From: Candidatus Omnitrophota bacterium
GTDB lineage: Bacteria; Omnitrophota; Gorgyraeia; Duberdicusellales; 4484-171
NCBI GenBank assembly: GCA_018818105.1
Contig: JAHISK010000002.1
Span: 1 to 41,022 of the forward strand
DNA: 41,022 nt
Direction of reading: 5' to 3'
Below the pieces are notes generated by a model. The model was not told the origin of the DNA, did no database searches, and saw nothing but the letters and a program-made list of their open reading frames with translations. Shown here piece by piece: positions 16,375-26,093 of the stretch; the stretch's first letter is position 1; every line of letters begins with the position of its first letter. The position numbers were made by a program, and so were the translations under genes.

Positions 16375-17865
16375 TTAAGTATTAGACTCCGTGTTTTTTT
16401 CTAGTTTTAGGGTAAAGTAAAAGGATGTTCCTTTTCCCAGTTCGGATTCAACCCAGATATTTTCTTTATGTGTATCAATAATTCTTTTTACCAGAGAAAG
16501 TCCCAGACCGGTTCCTCTTATGTTTTTTGTTTTAGGGTTATTAGTTCTGTAAAACTCTTGAAATACTTTTTCTATATCGTCTTTGGCGATGCCGTATCCT
16601 GTATCAGAAATTATAAGTGTGGCGCGGTTGGCCTCTTTAATACAGCTGATAGTTATTGTGCCTTTTTCAGGAGTGAATTTCAGAGAGTTGTTTATAAGAT
16701 TAATAAGAACCCGTTCGATAAGATGTTTGTCCATATAAACATTGAGGGCTTTTGGTAAGTTTAATTTTAACTCGATTTGTTTTTCTTGAGCTTGAGGAGA
16801 AAGGAAGTCTGTTACATCTTTGGTTAGTTTAGCGATATCGGCCGGCGCGATTTTTACTTCCATTTTGCCGGATTCTATACGGGAAATATCTAATAAAGTA
16901 TTTACCATATCGACAAGTTTATCTACGTTTTCGTCTATTTTTTCAAGTCTTTTTTTAGCTTCAAGAGGTAACTTACCGAATTTTTCATCTACTAGTAGAG
17001 AAGAAAATCCTTTTATCGATGTAAGCGGCGTGCGTAATTCATGAGATACACTTGAGATAAAATCTGATTTTGTTTTGCTTATCACTTCAATTTCTCTCAG
17101 ACTGTTGACTAGTTCGTTTGTTCTTTCTTTGATTTTTTTCTCTAAAATATCTTTGTTGTGATAAAGCTCTTCAAACAGCGTAATGTTATCTAAACATTGA
17201 CCCAGATACATGCATATAATAGAAAAGATTTCTTTTTCCGCGCGCCGTATGTCTGTGGGAATAACAAGATTTGATAGAATAAATATTGAATAAATGTTTT
17301 CCCTTGCTTTTATCGGGGCAACGAGGATATCTTTTGATTGTAGAGAAAAGGTTAGTTTTTCACAGATTTCCGAATCGGCTGATATCAAAGGCAATGTTAG
17401 CAGCGCTTGTTTTTTTGCTGTGAAAAAGTCTTTAATTGTCTCAATCTCTTCGGCGCAGAATCCAACATTAATTGTTATCTCTAAGTCATTAAAATTTAAG
17501 ATAGCTCCTTTTTTAAAGCCTAAGTCGTTTACTATTTTTTCGTTTAGCTGAAGAAATAGTTCTTCTCTATCTAATATATGTATCGAAGAGAGAATTAGAT
17601 TTTTTAGTAAGGTTAACTTATTTAACTTATCCTCAACTTCTTCTTGGTAAAGTTTTAGTTCCATGTCACTTTTAATAATTAATTTTGCTTGATTATCCAG
17701 CTCATTGATATTTGTAGTTAAGTGATCTATATCATTTTTGAGGATGAAAATCAGTTGAGATTTATTGATAATATAAAAGAATAAGGCGGTTATAATAATA
17801 ACTAAGACCAAAATTATTCCCAATAAAGGATTTTTTGATAATAGATTAATTATATTTATTCCCAT
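16375..17865 (-). CDS. Sensor histidine kinase (N-terminal TM, GAF-like region, HisKA, HATPase)
   Basis: SDFISSVSHELRTPLTSIKGFSSLL; NLINNSLKFTPEKG; DTGYGIAKDDIEKVFQEFYR; GTGLGLSLVKRII. Confidence 0.92.
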   Translation of the reverse strand: MGINIINLLSKNPLLGIILVLVIIITALFFYIINKSQLIFILKNDIDHLTTNINELDNQAKLIIKSDMELKLYQEEVEDKLNKLTLLKNLILSSIHILDREELFLQLNEKIVNDLGFKKGAILNFNDLEITINVGFCAEEIETIKDFFTAKKQALLTLPLISADSEICEKLTFSLQSKDILVAPIKARENIYSIFILSNLVIPTDIRRAEKEIFSIICMYLGQCLDNITLFEELYHNKDILEKKIKERTNELVNSLREIEVISKTKSDFISSVSHELRTPLTSIKGFSSLLVDEKFGKLPLEAKKRLEKIDENVDKLVDMVNTLLDISRIESGKMEVKIAPADIAKLTKDVTDFLSPQAQEKQIELKLNLPKALNVYMDKHLIERVLINLINNSLKFTPEKGTITISCIKEANRATLIISDTGYGIAKDDIEKVFQEFYRTNNPKTKNIRGTGLGLSLVKRIIDTHKENIWVESELGKGTSFYFTLKLEKNTESNT

Positions 17866-18980
17866 AAAGTTAATATAAGGTTACCTGTTTCCATAATGTT
17901 TTTTTGCAAATCTTTATCGGGGAAAAAAGAATAATCAGAGTATATTCCAAATATTTTATGGCTTTTTCCCAGGATATCATGGATTGTTTTTATTTCTTCT
18001 GTGGCCGAGTCTCGTAATATTTTTTTTCTTGGTAAAGAGTTTATCATAAAAATAAGGCTTTCGGCAATATTTTTTAAAGGAGTTAGTTGTTCTTGTAGCG
18101 CGTCTAGGAGAGACGGCGGATGTAGAAGCATAAGATGAACTTTGGTGTTTTCTTTGATTTCGCCCATGCAGACTAAAGATCCGTCTTCTAAACATTCCTT
18201 AATAATTAGTATGTTTGTTTTATCTTTTTCTTTTATTCCGAAAGGGTATAAGGGGAAAAGATTATTTAGAGTGAACGCCTCAAACTTTTCCTCAAAATAG
18301 TGTTTGTATATATTTATTGCTGGTTCACCGTTTATTTCCATAATAATATTACGTTCACTAATCACTCGGGTTATTATGAATGGTTTACCTAGAGGAATGA
18401 ATCCTCCGATTTTTAAAAACGTAAGTTTTAAACCGCTGCCGATAATATTGAGAAGACCTTCATCTACGGAGTTGTTTATTATCAGGTAATTTTTAGAGGC
18501 GTATTTTTTGAGGAATCCGACGCCCAAAACATTAAACGCTTTTCCTAGAGAAAGAGTTAAGCTTTGTAAGTAATCCGATGGTGAACATTGTTGGGGAATG
18601 GTTGAGAGTAGAAATTGTTTGTCTCTGTCAAATTGTTTTAGTCCTTTACGTAAAGAAGCTTCGATATCTTGAGGTGAGTATTTTTTTGTGAATATTTCTT
18701 TTAAGAACGCTTCTTTTTTATTAATACAGAGGGCGATTACGCCTTTTTCTATAATCCTATTTTCAAAAATTAATAGAGGGGCTTGTATTCCTAATACCAT
18801 TTTAGGATTAAGGGTAAAATTTAATGTTTTTAAGAGAAGTGATGGCTTGTATTGAGGGGTGAAAAATAAAAGGATATATTTTATGCTTTTTGGAAAGATA
18901 GATTTTATTTTAAGCGACACTTCGCGAGCGGCATCTTCTTGCGTTTTTTCGCTTAACGCTAAAGCAAATTTTTCTACCAT
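17856..18980 (-). CDS. FIST N/C-domain sensory protein (probable)
   Basis: FIST_C-like GKPFIITRVISERNIIMEINGEPAINIYKHYF; N-terminal beta-rich FIST_N-like; overlaps the histidine kinase gene. Confidence 0.6.
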   Translation of the reverse strand: MVEKFALALSEKTQEDAAREVSLKIKSIFPKSIKYILLFFTPQYKPSLLLKTLNFTLNPKMVLGIQAPLLIFENRIIEKGVIALCINKKEAFLKEIFTKKYSPQDIEASLRKGLKQFDRDKQFLLSTIPQQCSPSDYLQSLTLSLGKAFNVLGVGFLKKYASKNYLIINNSVDEGLLNIIGSGLKLTFLKIGGFIPLGKPFIITRVISERNIIMEINGEPAINIYKHYFEEKFEAFTLNNLFPLYPFGIKEKDKTNILIIKECLEDGSLVCMGEIKENTKVHLMLLHPPSLLDALQEQLTPLKNIAESLIFMINSLPRKKILRDSATEEIKTIHDILGKSHKIFGIYSDYSFFPDKDLQKNIMETGNLILTLWE

Positions 18981-19355
18981 AATTAAGCCTTCGGTAATAA
19001 ACTACAAACTACGAGAAAAGACAAAGGTAGTTGTCTTTTCAGGAGATAAAGCAACAGGCGCGATTTTGATGTTTTTTTGGCTAGTGAAAAATTCAACAGT
19101 CCCAAATGATGTACGTGCTATTATGAAAAAGCGCATTTACTGCATTAAATTATCACAAATACTATTAGAAATCAATAGATTCCTGTCTTGATGTGGTCTA
19201 GGCTCTTGATTAAATAGAAAAATGGTATATAGTTATAGTATAACTGTATTTTGGGAGAGAAGGATGAGGCGGGGTGTAAGGATGAAAAGTAGGGCAGTTT
19301 TTGACATAAATATAGGGTTTATACGGGGTTAGGAACTTTTTTTGTAAGCGTTTTC

Positions 19356-19384
19356 TTGACTTTTTTGTCTTAATATGTTATATA
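19356..19384 (+). promoter_or_regulatory. Sigma70-like promoter of cvpA
   Basis: TTGACT-N17-TATATA upstream of 19413. Confidence 0.55.
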
Positions 19385-19412
19385 CTAATTCAATAGATAA
19401 ATAAATTATTTA

Positions 19413-19979
19413 ATGGAAATAATCGAAAGATTATACTTAATAGATTTTATAGTTGGAGTTCTGTGCTTGAAAGTAATTTATACCGCTGTCTCTAAGGGGG
19501 TGGTAAATGAAGCTTTTAAAGCATCAGGTATTTTTATTGGTTCTTTATTCAGTTTTCATTATTATCTTCAGGTAGCTGCGAAATTAGAGGCTAATTTACC
19601 ATTTTTAAATAAGAAATACCTTTTCTTTACTGTATTTCTTCTAATTTTTTTAGGGATATTGGCTGTCTTTTCTGTTTTGCGGAAAATAGTTGCTTTTCTT
19701 TATAAGAAAGAAGAGTTCTCAGTTAAAGAAAGATGGATTTCATTTTTCATCGGTGGATTAAGATTTGTTTTATTAGCAAGCGTAATTTTGTTTTTTTTAC
19801 ATCTGTATTCTTTAAACGAAAAATATTACGGTAAGAGCGTATCCTATCGGTTACTTAAGAAAGTTGCTCCCAAGGTATATTTGGTGTCATTGGATTTTTT
19901 GAATTTTTATAAAATAGATACACAAAAAGAGCTTAATAAAGAAGTAAAAAAATATTATGAAAGCGAAGATACAAAATAA
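19413..19979 (+). CDS. cvpA: CvpA family membrane protein
   Basis: Four-TM pattern with LIDFIVGVLCLKVIYTAVSKGVVNEAFKASGIFIGSLFSFHYY. Confidence 0.75.
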   Translation: MEIIERLYLIDFIVGVLCLKVIYTAVSKGVVNEAFKASGIFIGSLFSFHYYLQVAAKLEANLPFLNKKYLFFTVFLLIFLGILAVFSVLRKIVAFLYKKEEFSVKERWISFFIGGLRFVLLASVILFFLHLYSLNEKYYGKSVSYRLLKKVAPKVYLVSLDFLNFYKIDTQKELNKEVKKYYESEDTK

Positions 19980-20135
19980 ACAATATACAATAAACAAATG
20001 GAAAAAATAGATAAAGAAATATGTTGATAAATATAATTGATAAATTTGGATATTCTCAATATCGTTTGTGTATTGTATATTTGGGATTGTAAATTATTTG
20101 TAATTTGTTTATTGTCTATTTGTTTATTTTTGACA
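19971..20135. repeat. Heptad hairpin element H12 (ACAATAA/TATTGTC family)
   Basis: AAAATAAACAATATACAATAAACAAATGG ... TTTGTAATTTGTTTATTGTCTATTTGTTTATTTTTGACA; shares loop text ATAGATAAAGAAATATGTT with H11. Confidence 0.85.
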
Positions 20136-20165
20136 ATACAATAATCAAAATAGGAGGGGTGGAAA

Positions 20166-21128
20166 ATGAAGTTAGAACGGATTTATCATGAAATTGTAAA
20201 GAAAGGTATTGAGTCTGATGTTCGAGATAGTAAGGCTATAGAGGATATTTTAAAAGAAAAGAAATCTTGTTATGAAAAATGTAATAAAAATGATAAAGAC
20301 GACTTTGACGCGGATTCGTTGTTTAATCCTTTTGCTGATACACGTATTCTTTGTGGAGATTTAAAAAGTAATATTAAATCAGTAATAGTGGGCGTTGATG
20401 TTGAGGGCACGGAGCTTTTAGTTGTTGATCGGCTAAGGGAAAAGGGCGTGAAAATAGATTTAGCGATAGCTCATCATCCAGAGGGCAGAGCTTATGCCAA
20501 TTTTTGTGATGTGATGGATTTACAGGTAGATATGTTAGTTAATGAAGGTGTGAGTGTGAGTGTTTCCGCTAATTTTCTTGCGGAGAGAAAGAGTCAGGTA
20601 CAGAGGCGGTTACATGCTGCTAATCATTCTAGAGGAGTGGATATTGCCAAACTCCTAGATATTAATTTCTTATGCATGCATACGCCGTGTGATAATTTGG
20701 CTTATCAGTATCTAAGAAAAAGATTGGATAAGGACAAGCCCGATAGATTAGAGAAAATAATAGATATTCTTTCTACGATGGGTGAATATAAAGAAGCAGC
20801 GAAAAATAATAATCCGCCAAAGATAGTTATTGGAAGTAAAGAATCCCGATGTCAGCATATTCATCTTGAGTTTACAGGAGGAACGGAAGGGTCAAGTAAA
20901 ATATATAAGCACTTATCAGCAAGAGGCGTAGATACGATAATCGCCATGCATCAGACGGAAGAACATTTTAAGGAATGTAAGGATGCTAATATCAATGTGA
21001 TTTTCGCTTCGCACATCGCGTCAGATAATTTAGGAATTAATTTGATGCTTGATTATTTAGAAAGTAAAGAGACTCTTAAAATTCATGAGTTTTCTGGATT
21101 TAGAAGGATTTCTCGCAAGAGTAAATAG
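20166..21128 (+). CDS. NIF3-like (NGG1p-interacting factor 3) family protein
   Basis: SVIVGVDVEGTELLVVDRLREKGVKIDLAIAHHPEGRAY; CMHTPCDNLAY; TIIAMHQTEEHFKECKDANINVIFASHIASDNLGIN. Confidence 0.75.
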   Translation: MKLERIYHEIVKKGIESDVRDSKAIEDILKEKKSCYEKCNKNDKDDFDADSLFNPFADTRILCGDLKSNIKSVIVGVDVEGTELLVVDRLREKGVKIDLAIAHHPEGRAYANFCDVMDLQVDMLVNEGVSVSVSANFLAERKSQVQRRLHAANHSRGVDIAKLLDINFLCMHTPCDNLAYQYLRKRLDKDKPDRLEKIIDILSTMGEYKEAAKNNNPPKIVIGSKESRCQHIHLEFTGGTEGSSKIYKHLSARGVDTIIAMHQTEEHFKECKDANINVIFASHIASDNLGINLMLDYLESKETLKIHEFSGFRRISRKSK

Positions 21129-21200
21129 TAAATTAATTAATAAAAATATCTTTTCTACCTGCTGGGGGGCGAGGTTGAAACGTATTGTTGGGGTGTTTCT

Positions 21201-22967
21201 ATGATTCCACAAAAGTTTATAGATGAAGTCCAGTCGCAAACGGATATAGGAGAGGTTATCTCTAGCTATATTCCTTTGAAACGAGCGGGCAGAAATTTTA
21301 AAGCAGTATGCCCTTTTCATGGAGAAAAAACCCCCTCTTTTATGATCAGCCCGCAAAAGCAAATTTTTCATTGTTTTGGGTGCGGTCAAGGTGGCGGTGT
21401 GATACAGTTTCTTATGCAGTATGAGAAAGTTACCTTTATTGAGGCTATTGAAATCTTGGCGAAGAGGCTAGGGATGGAAGTTCCTTATCAGCGAGGAGAA
21501 AAGCAAAAGTTAAAAACTATCATTTATGATGTCGTTGATGCTGCTTCAATTTTTTTTAATGAAAATATTTTTAACAGTCAATCACAAGCAGTTAGGAACT
21601 ATTTAGATGAAAGAGGAATTAATAAAGAAGTGATCTCTAAGTTTAGATTAGGATACACTTCTGGCAACAATACTCTTACAGCGTATTTGCGTAAGCGCGG
21701 TTTTTCTTTGGATCTTTTAGAGAAAGCATCATTGGTTGTTTCCCGGGGGCAAGATTTTAGAGACCTTTTTATTGATAGAGTGATTTTTCCCGTTTGTGAT
21801 ACGAGGTCTCGTGTAGTTGGGTTTGGGGCTAGAGTTTGGCGACCTCATCTAAAAGCTCCCAAATATATAAATTCGTTAGAGAACCCGATTTATAGTAAAC
21901 GAGAGCATTTGTTTGGCCTTAATTTAGCTAAAGATTATATTTTGAAAGAGAATTATGTTGTTGTCGTGGAAGGTTACTTGGACATGATGATTCCTTTTAT
22001 GGCAGGGGTGAAAAATATTGTCGCTTCTTTAGGGACGGCGTTGACTATAGAGCAAATTCGGTTGATAAAAAGATATACTACTAATATAGTTTTAGTATTT
22101 GATTCCGATAAGGCCGGACAGCTAGCGTCGTTAAGGGCGTTAGATTTACTTCTTGAAAATGATTTAGAAGTAGGTGTTGTGAAGATGCCGCAAGGGTTTG
22201 ATCCCGATTCTTTAGTAAGAGCGAAGGGTAAAGATTATTTTATCCAGTTGATAAAAACTAGCCATAATTTTTTTGATTATAAATTTGATACTTTAAGAGA
22301 TAAATATGACATAAAAACTATTAATGGTAAAAATCAGGTGGCTAAAGATATGTTTGCTACCATAGATAAGTTGAATAGCGAAATTAAAAAGTATGAGTAT
22401 ATAAAAAAACTGGCAGCAAAGGTGAACGTAAAAGAAGAAATTTTAGTCGCGGAGTTTCGAAGGATTTTTACTAAGGATAAAGCTTTTTTTAATCGAAATT
22501 CAGCGGTTACGTTAGCGACCAAACCGCCTCTTTTAGAAAATAAATCTATATCTATTGCGGAGAAAGTTCTTGTGAAATTTATGCTTACGAATAGGAAGGC
22601 GTTTGCTTTAATAAGAAAAAACTTAGAGATAGATGATTTTGAATCTTCTTTGTGCCGAAAGACAGTTGCCTATTTTTTGACGAACTACTCTGACGGCGAA
22701 ACCCTATCGTCCGTGAAGATTCTAGGGGAGATTAAGGATAAAGATATTAGCAGTTTTGTCGCAAGAATTTTGATCGACGATGAAATTTTTTTAGATAAAG
22801 AGGTTTTTCGCGGCAGTCTAGGGAAGTTACGTAAAAAGAGAACGCTGGTGGTTAAAGAAAAACTGAAAGAAGAAATTAAGGAAGCTGAAGGGAAAGGGGA
22901 TTTTAGGCAGTTAAAAGTTTTAATTAGTAAATATAATAAAATGAATAGTGAGGTAAGAAATGGTTAA
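21201..22967 (+). CDS. dnaG: DNA primase
   Basis: [36 protein letters not shown] zinc-binding motif; [24 protein letters not shown]. Confidence 0.96.
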   Translation: MIPQKFIDEVQSQTDIGEVISSYIPLKRAGRNFKAVCPFHGEKTPSFMISPQKQIFHCFGCGQGGGVIQFLMQYEKVTFIEAIEILAKRLGMEVPYQRGEKQKLKTIIYDVVDAASIFFNENIFNSQSQAVRNYLDERGINKEVISKFRLGYTSGNNTLTAYLRKRGFSLDLLEKASLVVSRGQDFRDLFIDRVIFPVCDTRSRVVGFGARVWRPHLKAPKYINSLENPIYSKREHLFGLNLAKDYILKENYVVVVEGYLDMMIPFMAGVKNIVASLGTALTIEQIRLIKRYTTNIVLVFDSDKAGQLASLRALDLLLENDLEVGVVKMPQGFDPDSLVRAKGKDYFIQLIKTSHNFFDYKFDTLRDKYDIKTINGKNQVAKDMFATIDKLNSEIKKYEYIKKLAAKVNVKEEILVAEFRRIFTKDKAFFNRNSAVTLATKPPLLENKSISIAEKVLVKFMLTNRKAFALIRKNLEIDDFESSLCRKTVAYFLTNYSDGETLSSVKILGEIKDKDISSFVARILIDDEIFLDKEVFRGSLGKLRKKRTLVVKEKLKEEIKEAEGKGDFRQLKVLISKYNKMNSEVRNG

Positions 22968-24513
22968 GAAGAAAATTTTGGAAAGAAGTGTAACTCAGTT
23001 GGTCGATTTAGGAAAGAAAAAAGGATATCTAACGTATGATGAGATAAATCATTTTCTTTCTGAAGAAGTAGCAAATGCTGAGGCGATGGATTTTGTGTTT
23101 GATAAGTTAGATGGCCAGAATATAAGCGTTTTGGAGTCAAAGGAAGTTCCTTTGTGGGAGAAAGAGAAAGAGAAAGAGAAGAAGCCCGCCGCTTCAGTAT
23201 CTCTGCCGGTAGATGATCCGGTAAAGATGTATCTTAAGCAGATGGGTCAGATTCCTTTGCTTACGAGAGAGGAAGAAATAACTTTAGCTAAGGCAATTGA
23301 AGATAGAGAAGAGGCTCTTCGGGAAGAACTTTTCACGACGAAAGTATCTCGGGACGCGTTTGTTGATATTTCTCAGAAGATCATTAAGGAAGAGCTTAAT
23401 CCGGACGATTTTGTTAAAGGTGAGATTAAAAATAAAGAGAAAGAAATCTTAAGGATAAAAGGGTTGTATCATAGTTTGATTAAAATAAAAAAGATAGATT
23501 ATCAACAGCAAGTTTTGCGTAAATATAATTTTACGATTAGTATAATTGAACAGATAATTCGGAACATGACTAAAAATTATCGGGAGATTGAAAGGCTAAA
23601 TAGAAAACTCCACAGGATTAAAGATAAGCGTTGTAAAGTGACTGCGGAAGATCGTAGGATGAAAAAAGAAAGACGGTTGTTAATCCGGCTGATAGGGTTT
23701 AAGGAAGAAGATGTAAAGCCAAAAATGAAGATGATATTAGATAAACAATGGTTGTATAATCAGTCGAAGAAAACCTTAGTTGAGGCTAATTTACGGTTAG
23801 TAGTAAGTATTGCGAAAAAATATGTTAATAGAGGACTTTCTTTTCTTGATTTGATTCAAGAAGGGAATATCGGGTTAATCAAGGCTGTCGAGAAATTTGA
23901 ATATAAACGCGGATATAAATTTTCTACATATGCTACTTGGTGGATTCGGCAGGCAATAACTCGGGCTATTGCTGATCAAGCAAGGACAATACGTATTCCT
24001 GTGCATATGACAGAAACTATAAATAAAATTATTCGAATATCCAGATTCTTCATACAGGAAAAAGGTAAAGAACCCACGATTGAAGATTTATCGAAAGAAC
24101 TGAAACTTCCCATTTCTAAAGTTAAAGATATTCTAAAAGTATCGCAGCAGCCTATTTCTATTCATACTCCTATTGGTGATGACGGCGATACTCATTTTGG
24201 AGATTTTCTCGAAGATAAAAAAGCCGTTTCTCCGGCCAATGCTACAGTATTTTCAATGCTGAAAGAAGAGTTAGGCCAGGCTATGGAGAGTTTAACGGAG
24301 AGGGAAAAGCAAATTCTTATTTTAAGATTTGGGTTAGAAGATGGGGCGTCTAAGACATTGGAAGAAGTCGGCACTATTTTCAGAGTTACCAGAGAAAGAA
24401 TTCGTCAAATTGAAGCGAAAGCATTAAAAAAACTGAAGCATCCTAGCCGGTCTCGTAGGCTACAGTCTTTTTTAGAGTTAACGTTATTTCGCAGTAAGTT
24501 TCGGGGGTCATAG
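22960..24513 (+). CDS. rpoD: RNA polymerase sigma factor RpoD
   Basis: [108 protein letters not shown]. Confidence 0.97.
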   Translation: MVKKKILERSVTQLVDLGKKKGYLTYDEINHFLSEEVANAEAMDFVFDKLDGQNISVLESKEVPLWEKEKEKEKKPAASVSLPVDDPVKMYLKQMGQIPLLTREEEITLAKAIEDREEALREELFTTKVSRDAFVDISQKIIKEELNPDDFVKGEIKNKEKEILRIKGLYHSLIKIKKIDYQQQVLRKYNFTISIIEQIIRNMTKNYREIERLNRKLHRIKDKRCKVTAEDRRMKKERRLLIRLIGFKEEDVKPKMKMILDKQWLYNQSKKTLVEANLRLVVSIAKKYVNRGLSFLDLIQEGNIGLIKAVEKFEYKRGYKFSTYATWWIRQAITRAIADQARTIRIPVHMTETINKIIRISRFFIQEKGKEPTIEDLSKELKLPISKVKDILKVSQQPISIHTPIGDDGDTHFGDFLEDKKAVSPANATVFSMLKEELGQAMESLTEREKQILILRFGLEDGASKTLEEVGTIFRVTRERIRQIEAKALKKLKHPSRSRRLQSFLELTLFRSKFRGS

Positions 24514-24603
24514 GTAAGTTTGATGGATTAGGCAAAGATGGGGGCAGGAGTTAAGTAATAAGAAAGCTTAATTTTTAGGGTGAGGAAAAGATAAGGAGAA
24601 TAT

Positions 24604-24900
24604 GTGGATATGAAAAAAGAAATTTTAGATAATGAATTGGCTAAAATAGGAAAAATTAGTAAAGAGTTTGATGTAGCAAAAGTGTTTTTGTTTGGCTCTT
24701 GCCTTGAAAGTGTTGAAACGGCTAATGATATTGATATCGCGGTAAAAGGGATTAATCCAAGAGATTTTTTTAAATATTATGGAAGAATTTCTATGGCTGT
24801 AGATGATGCGGTTGATTTAGTTGATTTGGATGATGTAAGGGAGCATTTTCAGAAAAGGATTTTATCTAAAGGGAGGATTATTTATGAAAGAGCAGTATAA
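24604..24900 (+). CDS. MNT-type nucleotidyltransferase (antitoxin-like)
   Basis: VFLFGSCLESVETANDIDIAV (GSx..DxD motif). Confidence 0.8.
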   Translation: MDMKKEILDNELAKIGKISKEFDVAKVFLFGSCLESVETANDIDIAVKGINPRDFFKYYGRISMAVDDAVDLVDLDDVREHFQKRILSKGRIIYERAV

Positions 24901-25345
24901 TGAACTTAAGGAAGATGTATTAGCTGAAGAAAAGGCGATTGATGAAACAATAGAAAGGCTTCGTGAGATTAGATGGAAATTTGACTCGCAGAAACAAGAT
25001 AATCTTATTGAACCGGCTATGGGAACATATTTAATGAATTTTTATAATGGGATAGAAAATATCTTAAAACGCGTAAGTAAAGAGTATTATTCATTTATGC
25101 CTAAGGGAAACAGTTGGCATAAAGAACTTCTTGTTTTATCGTACAATGCTCCTGAAAGGAAAATTCCAATTTTTGATCAAGGGATAGCAAGCAGGGTGAT
25201 TCCCTATAAGAATTTTAGACATAGATTTGTAAGCGGATATGGTTTTCAGTTAAAAGGGGAGAAGATGCTGGTGTTGATAGATAATGTTGAGGAGTTATGG
25301 AATGATATAAAAAAAACTATTTCAGAATTTTTTGATAAATTGTAA
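24884..25345 (+). CDS. HEPN-superfamily HepT-like protein partnered with MNT
   Basis: Helical 153-aa protein overlapping the MNT gene; C-terminal FRHRFVSGYGFQL corresponds to the RX4HXY region. Confidence 0.65.
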   Translation: MKEQYNELKEDVLAEEKAIDETIERLREIRWKFDSQKQDNLIEPAMGTYLMNFYNGIENILKRVSKEYYSFMPKGNSWHKELLVLSYNAPERKIPIFDQGIASRVIPYKNFRHRFVSGYGFQLKGEKMLVLIDNVEELWNDIKKTISEFFDKL

Positions 25346-25497
25346 AATTTCAATTTTACGAACGCTAATATTAAATGCCTTACGCCACTTTATTTCTCGT
25401 TTTCAATAAGTGAGAACAAATAGCTTTTCATAAGTATTGTTACCTAAATAAAATCTAAAACCGTTTTTTCAAGGTTTTTATAGCTTTTTACCTTATA

Positions 25498-25509
25498 TAG
25501 TGGTATAAT
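25498..25509 (+). promoter_or_regulatory. Extended -10 promoter element upstream of the gatCAB leader
   Basis: AGTGGTATAATTT is a 13-mer identical to the 6S promoter core (TGG-TATAAT); -35 weak. Confidence 0.45.
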
Positions 25510-25587
25510 TTACTGAATTTGGAGAGGATATTGCCGCTATTGTATACAGTGTCATAGTGATAGGGAATTTGGCGGAGTAGTAATATA

Positions 25588-25672
25588 AAAAATTTAAACC
25601 CAGATTTTGCATGAGGCGCGGATTAATGCTATCAAGGGGGTACTATAATGTTTAAATCTGGCTTAAAATAGG
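25588..25672 (+). ncRNA. Candidate structured leader upstream of gatC
   Basis: CCAGATTT/AAATCTGG 8-bp closing stem extended by TTTAA/TTAAA around an ~50-nt interior; no ORF. Confidence 0.35.
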
Positions 25673-25701
25673 CTCTATTAAATGATTTTTTGGGGGGGTA
25701 T

Positions 25702-25986
25702 ATGGCAGAAAAAAAACTTATAGAATATGTAGCTAATTTAGCGAGAGTAAACATAACAGAGAAAGAAGCCGATGCTCTCGGTCAGCAGTTAGAACATATT
25801 TTAGAGTATATCGATAAACTAAAAGAAGTAAATGTGGATGGTGTTGAACCTATGCGCGGCTTACATTTAGAAACAAATATTTTTCGCCAGGATGAGGTTG
25901 TCCCTTTTAATAACCGGGAAGATATTTTAATCAATGCTCCATCGCGGGAAGATGGATATTTTAAGATTCCTCAGGTTATTGAGTAA
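25702..25986 (+). CDS. gatC: Asp/Glu-tRNA(Asn/Gln) amidotransferase subunit C
   Basis: EYVANLARVNITEKEADALGQQLEHILEYIDKLKEVNVDGVEPM; ORF track start 25690 is TTG, the ATG at 25702 is more likely. Confidence 0.93.
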   Translation: MAEKKLIEYVANLARVNITEKEADALGQQLEHILEYIDKLKEVNVDGVEPMRGLHLETNIFRQDEVVPFNNREDILINAPSREDGYFKIPQVIE

Positions 25987-26093
25987 GACGCTGAAGATAG
26001 GATTCAGAATCCATCTTACATGATTCAGCTTTTTAGGATAAATCTAAAAAATAAAATTTTTTAATATTGATATACTGAATATAAAATAAAGAA

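Noticed and set aside
18859-19191. 110-aa + strand ORF at the start of the FIST gene
   Set aside because: Its first part is antisense to FIST coding sequence; the remainder shows no recognisable domain.
23158-23181. GAGAAA(GAGAAA)n simple repeat in rpoD
   Set aside because: Encodes a Lys/Glu-rich linker in a variable region; ordinary low complexity.
25498-25701. Known riboswitch or T-box as explanation for the gatC leader
   Set aside because: No recognisable T-box, TPP, SAM or c-di-GMP aptamer consensus by eye; left as unassigned.
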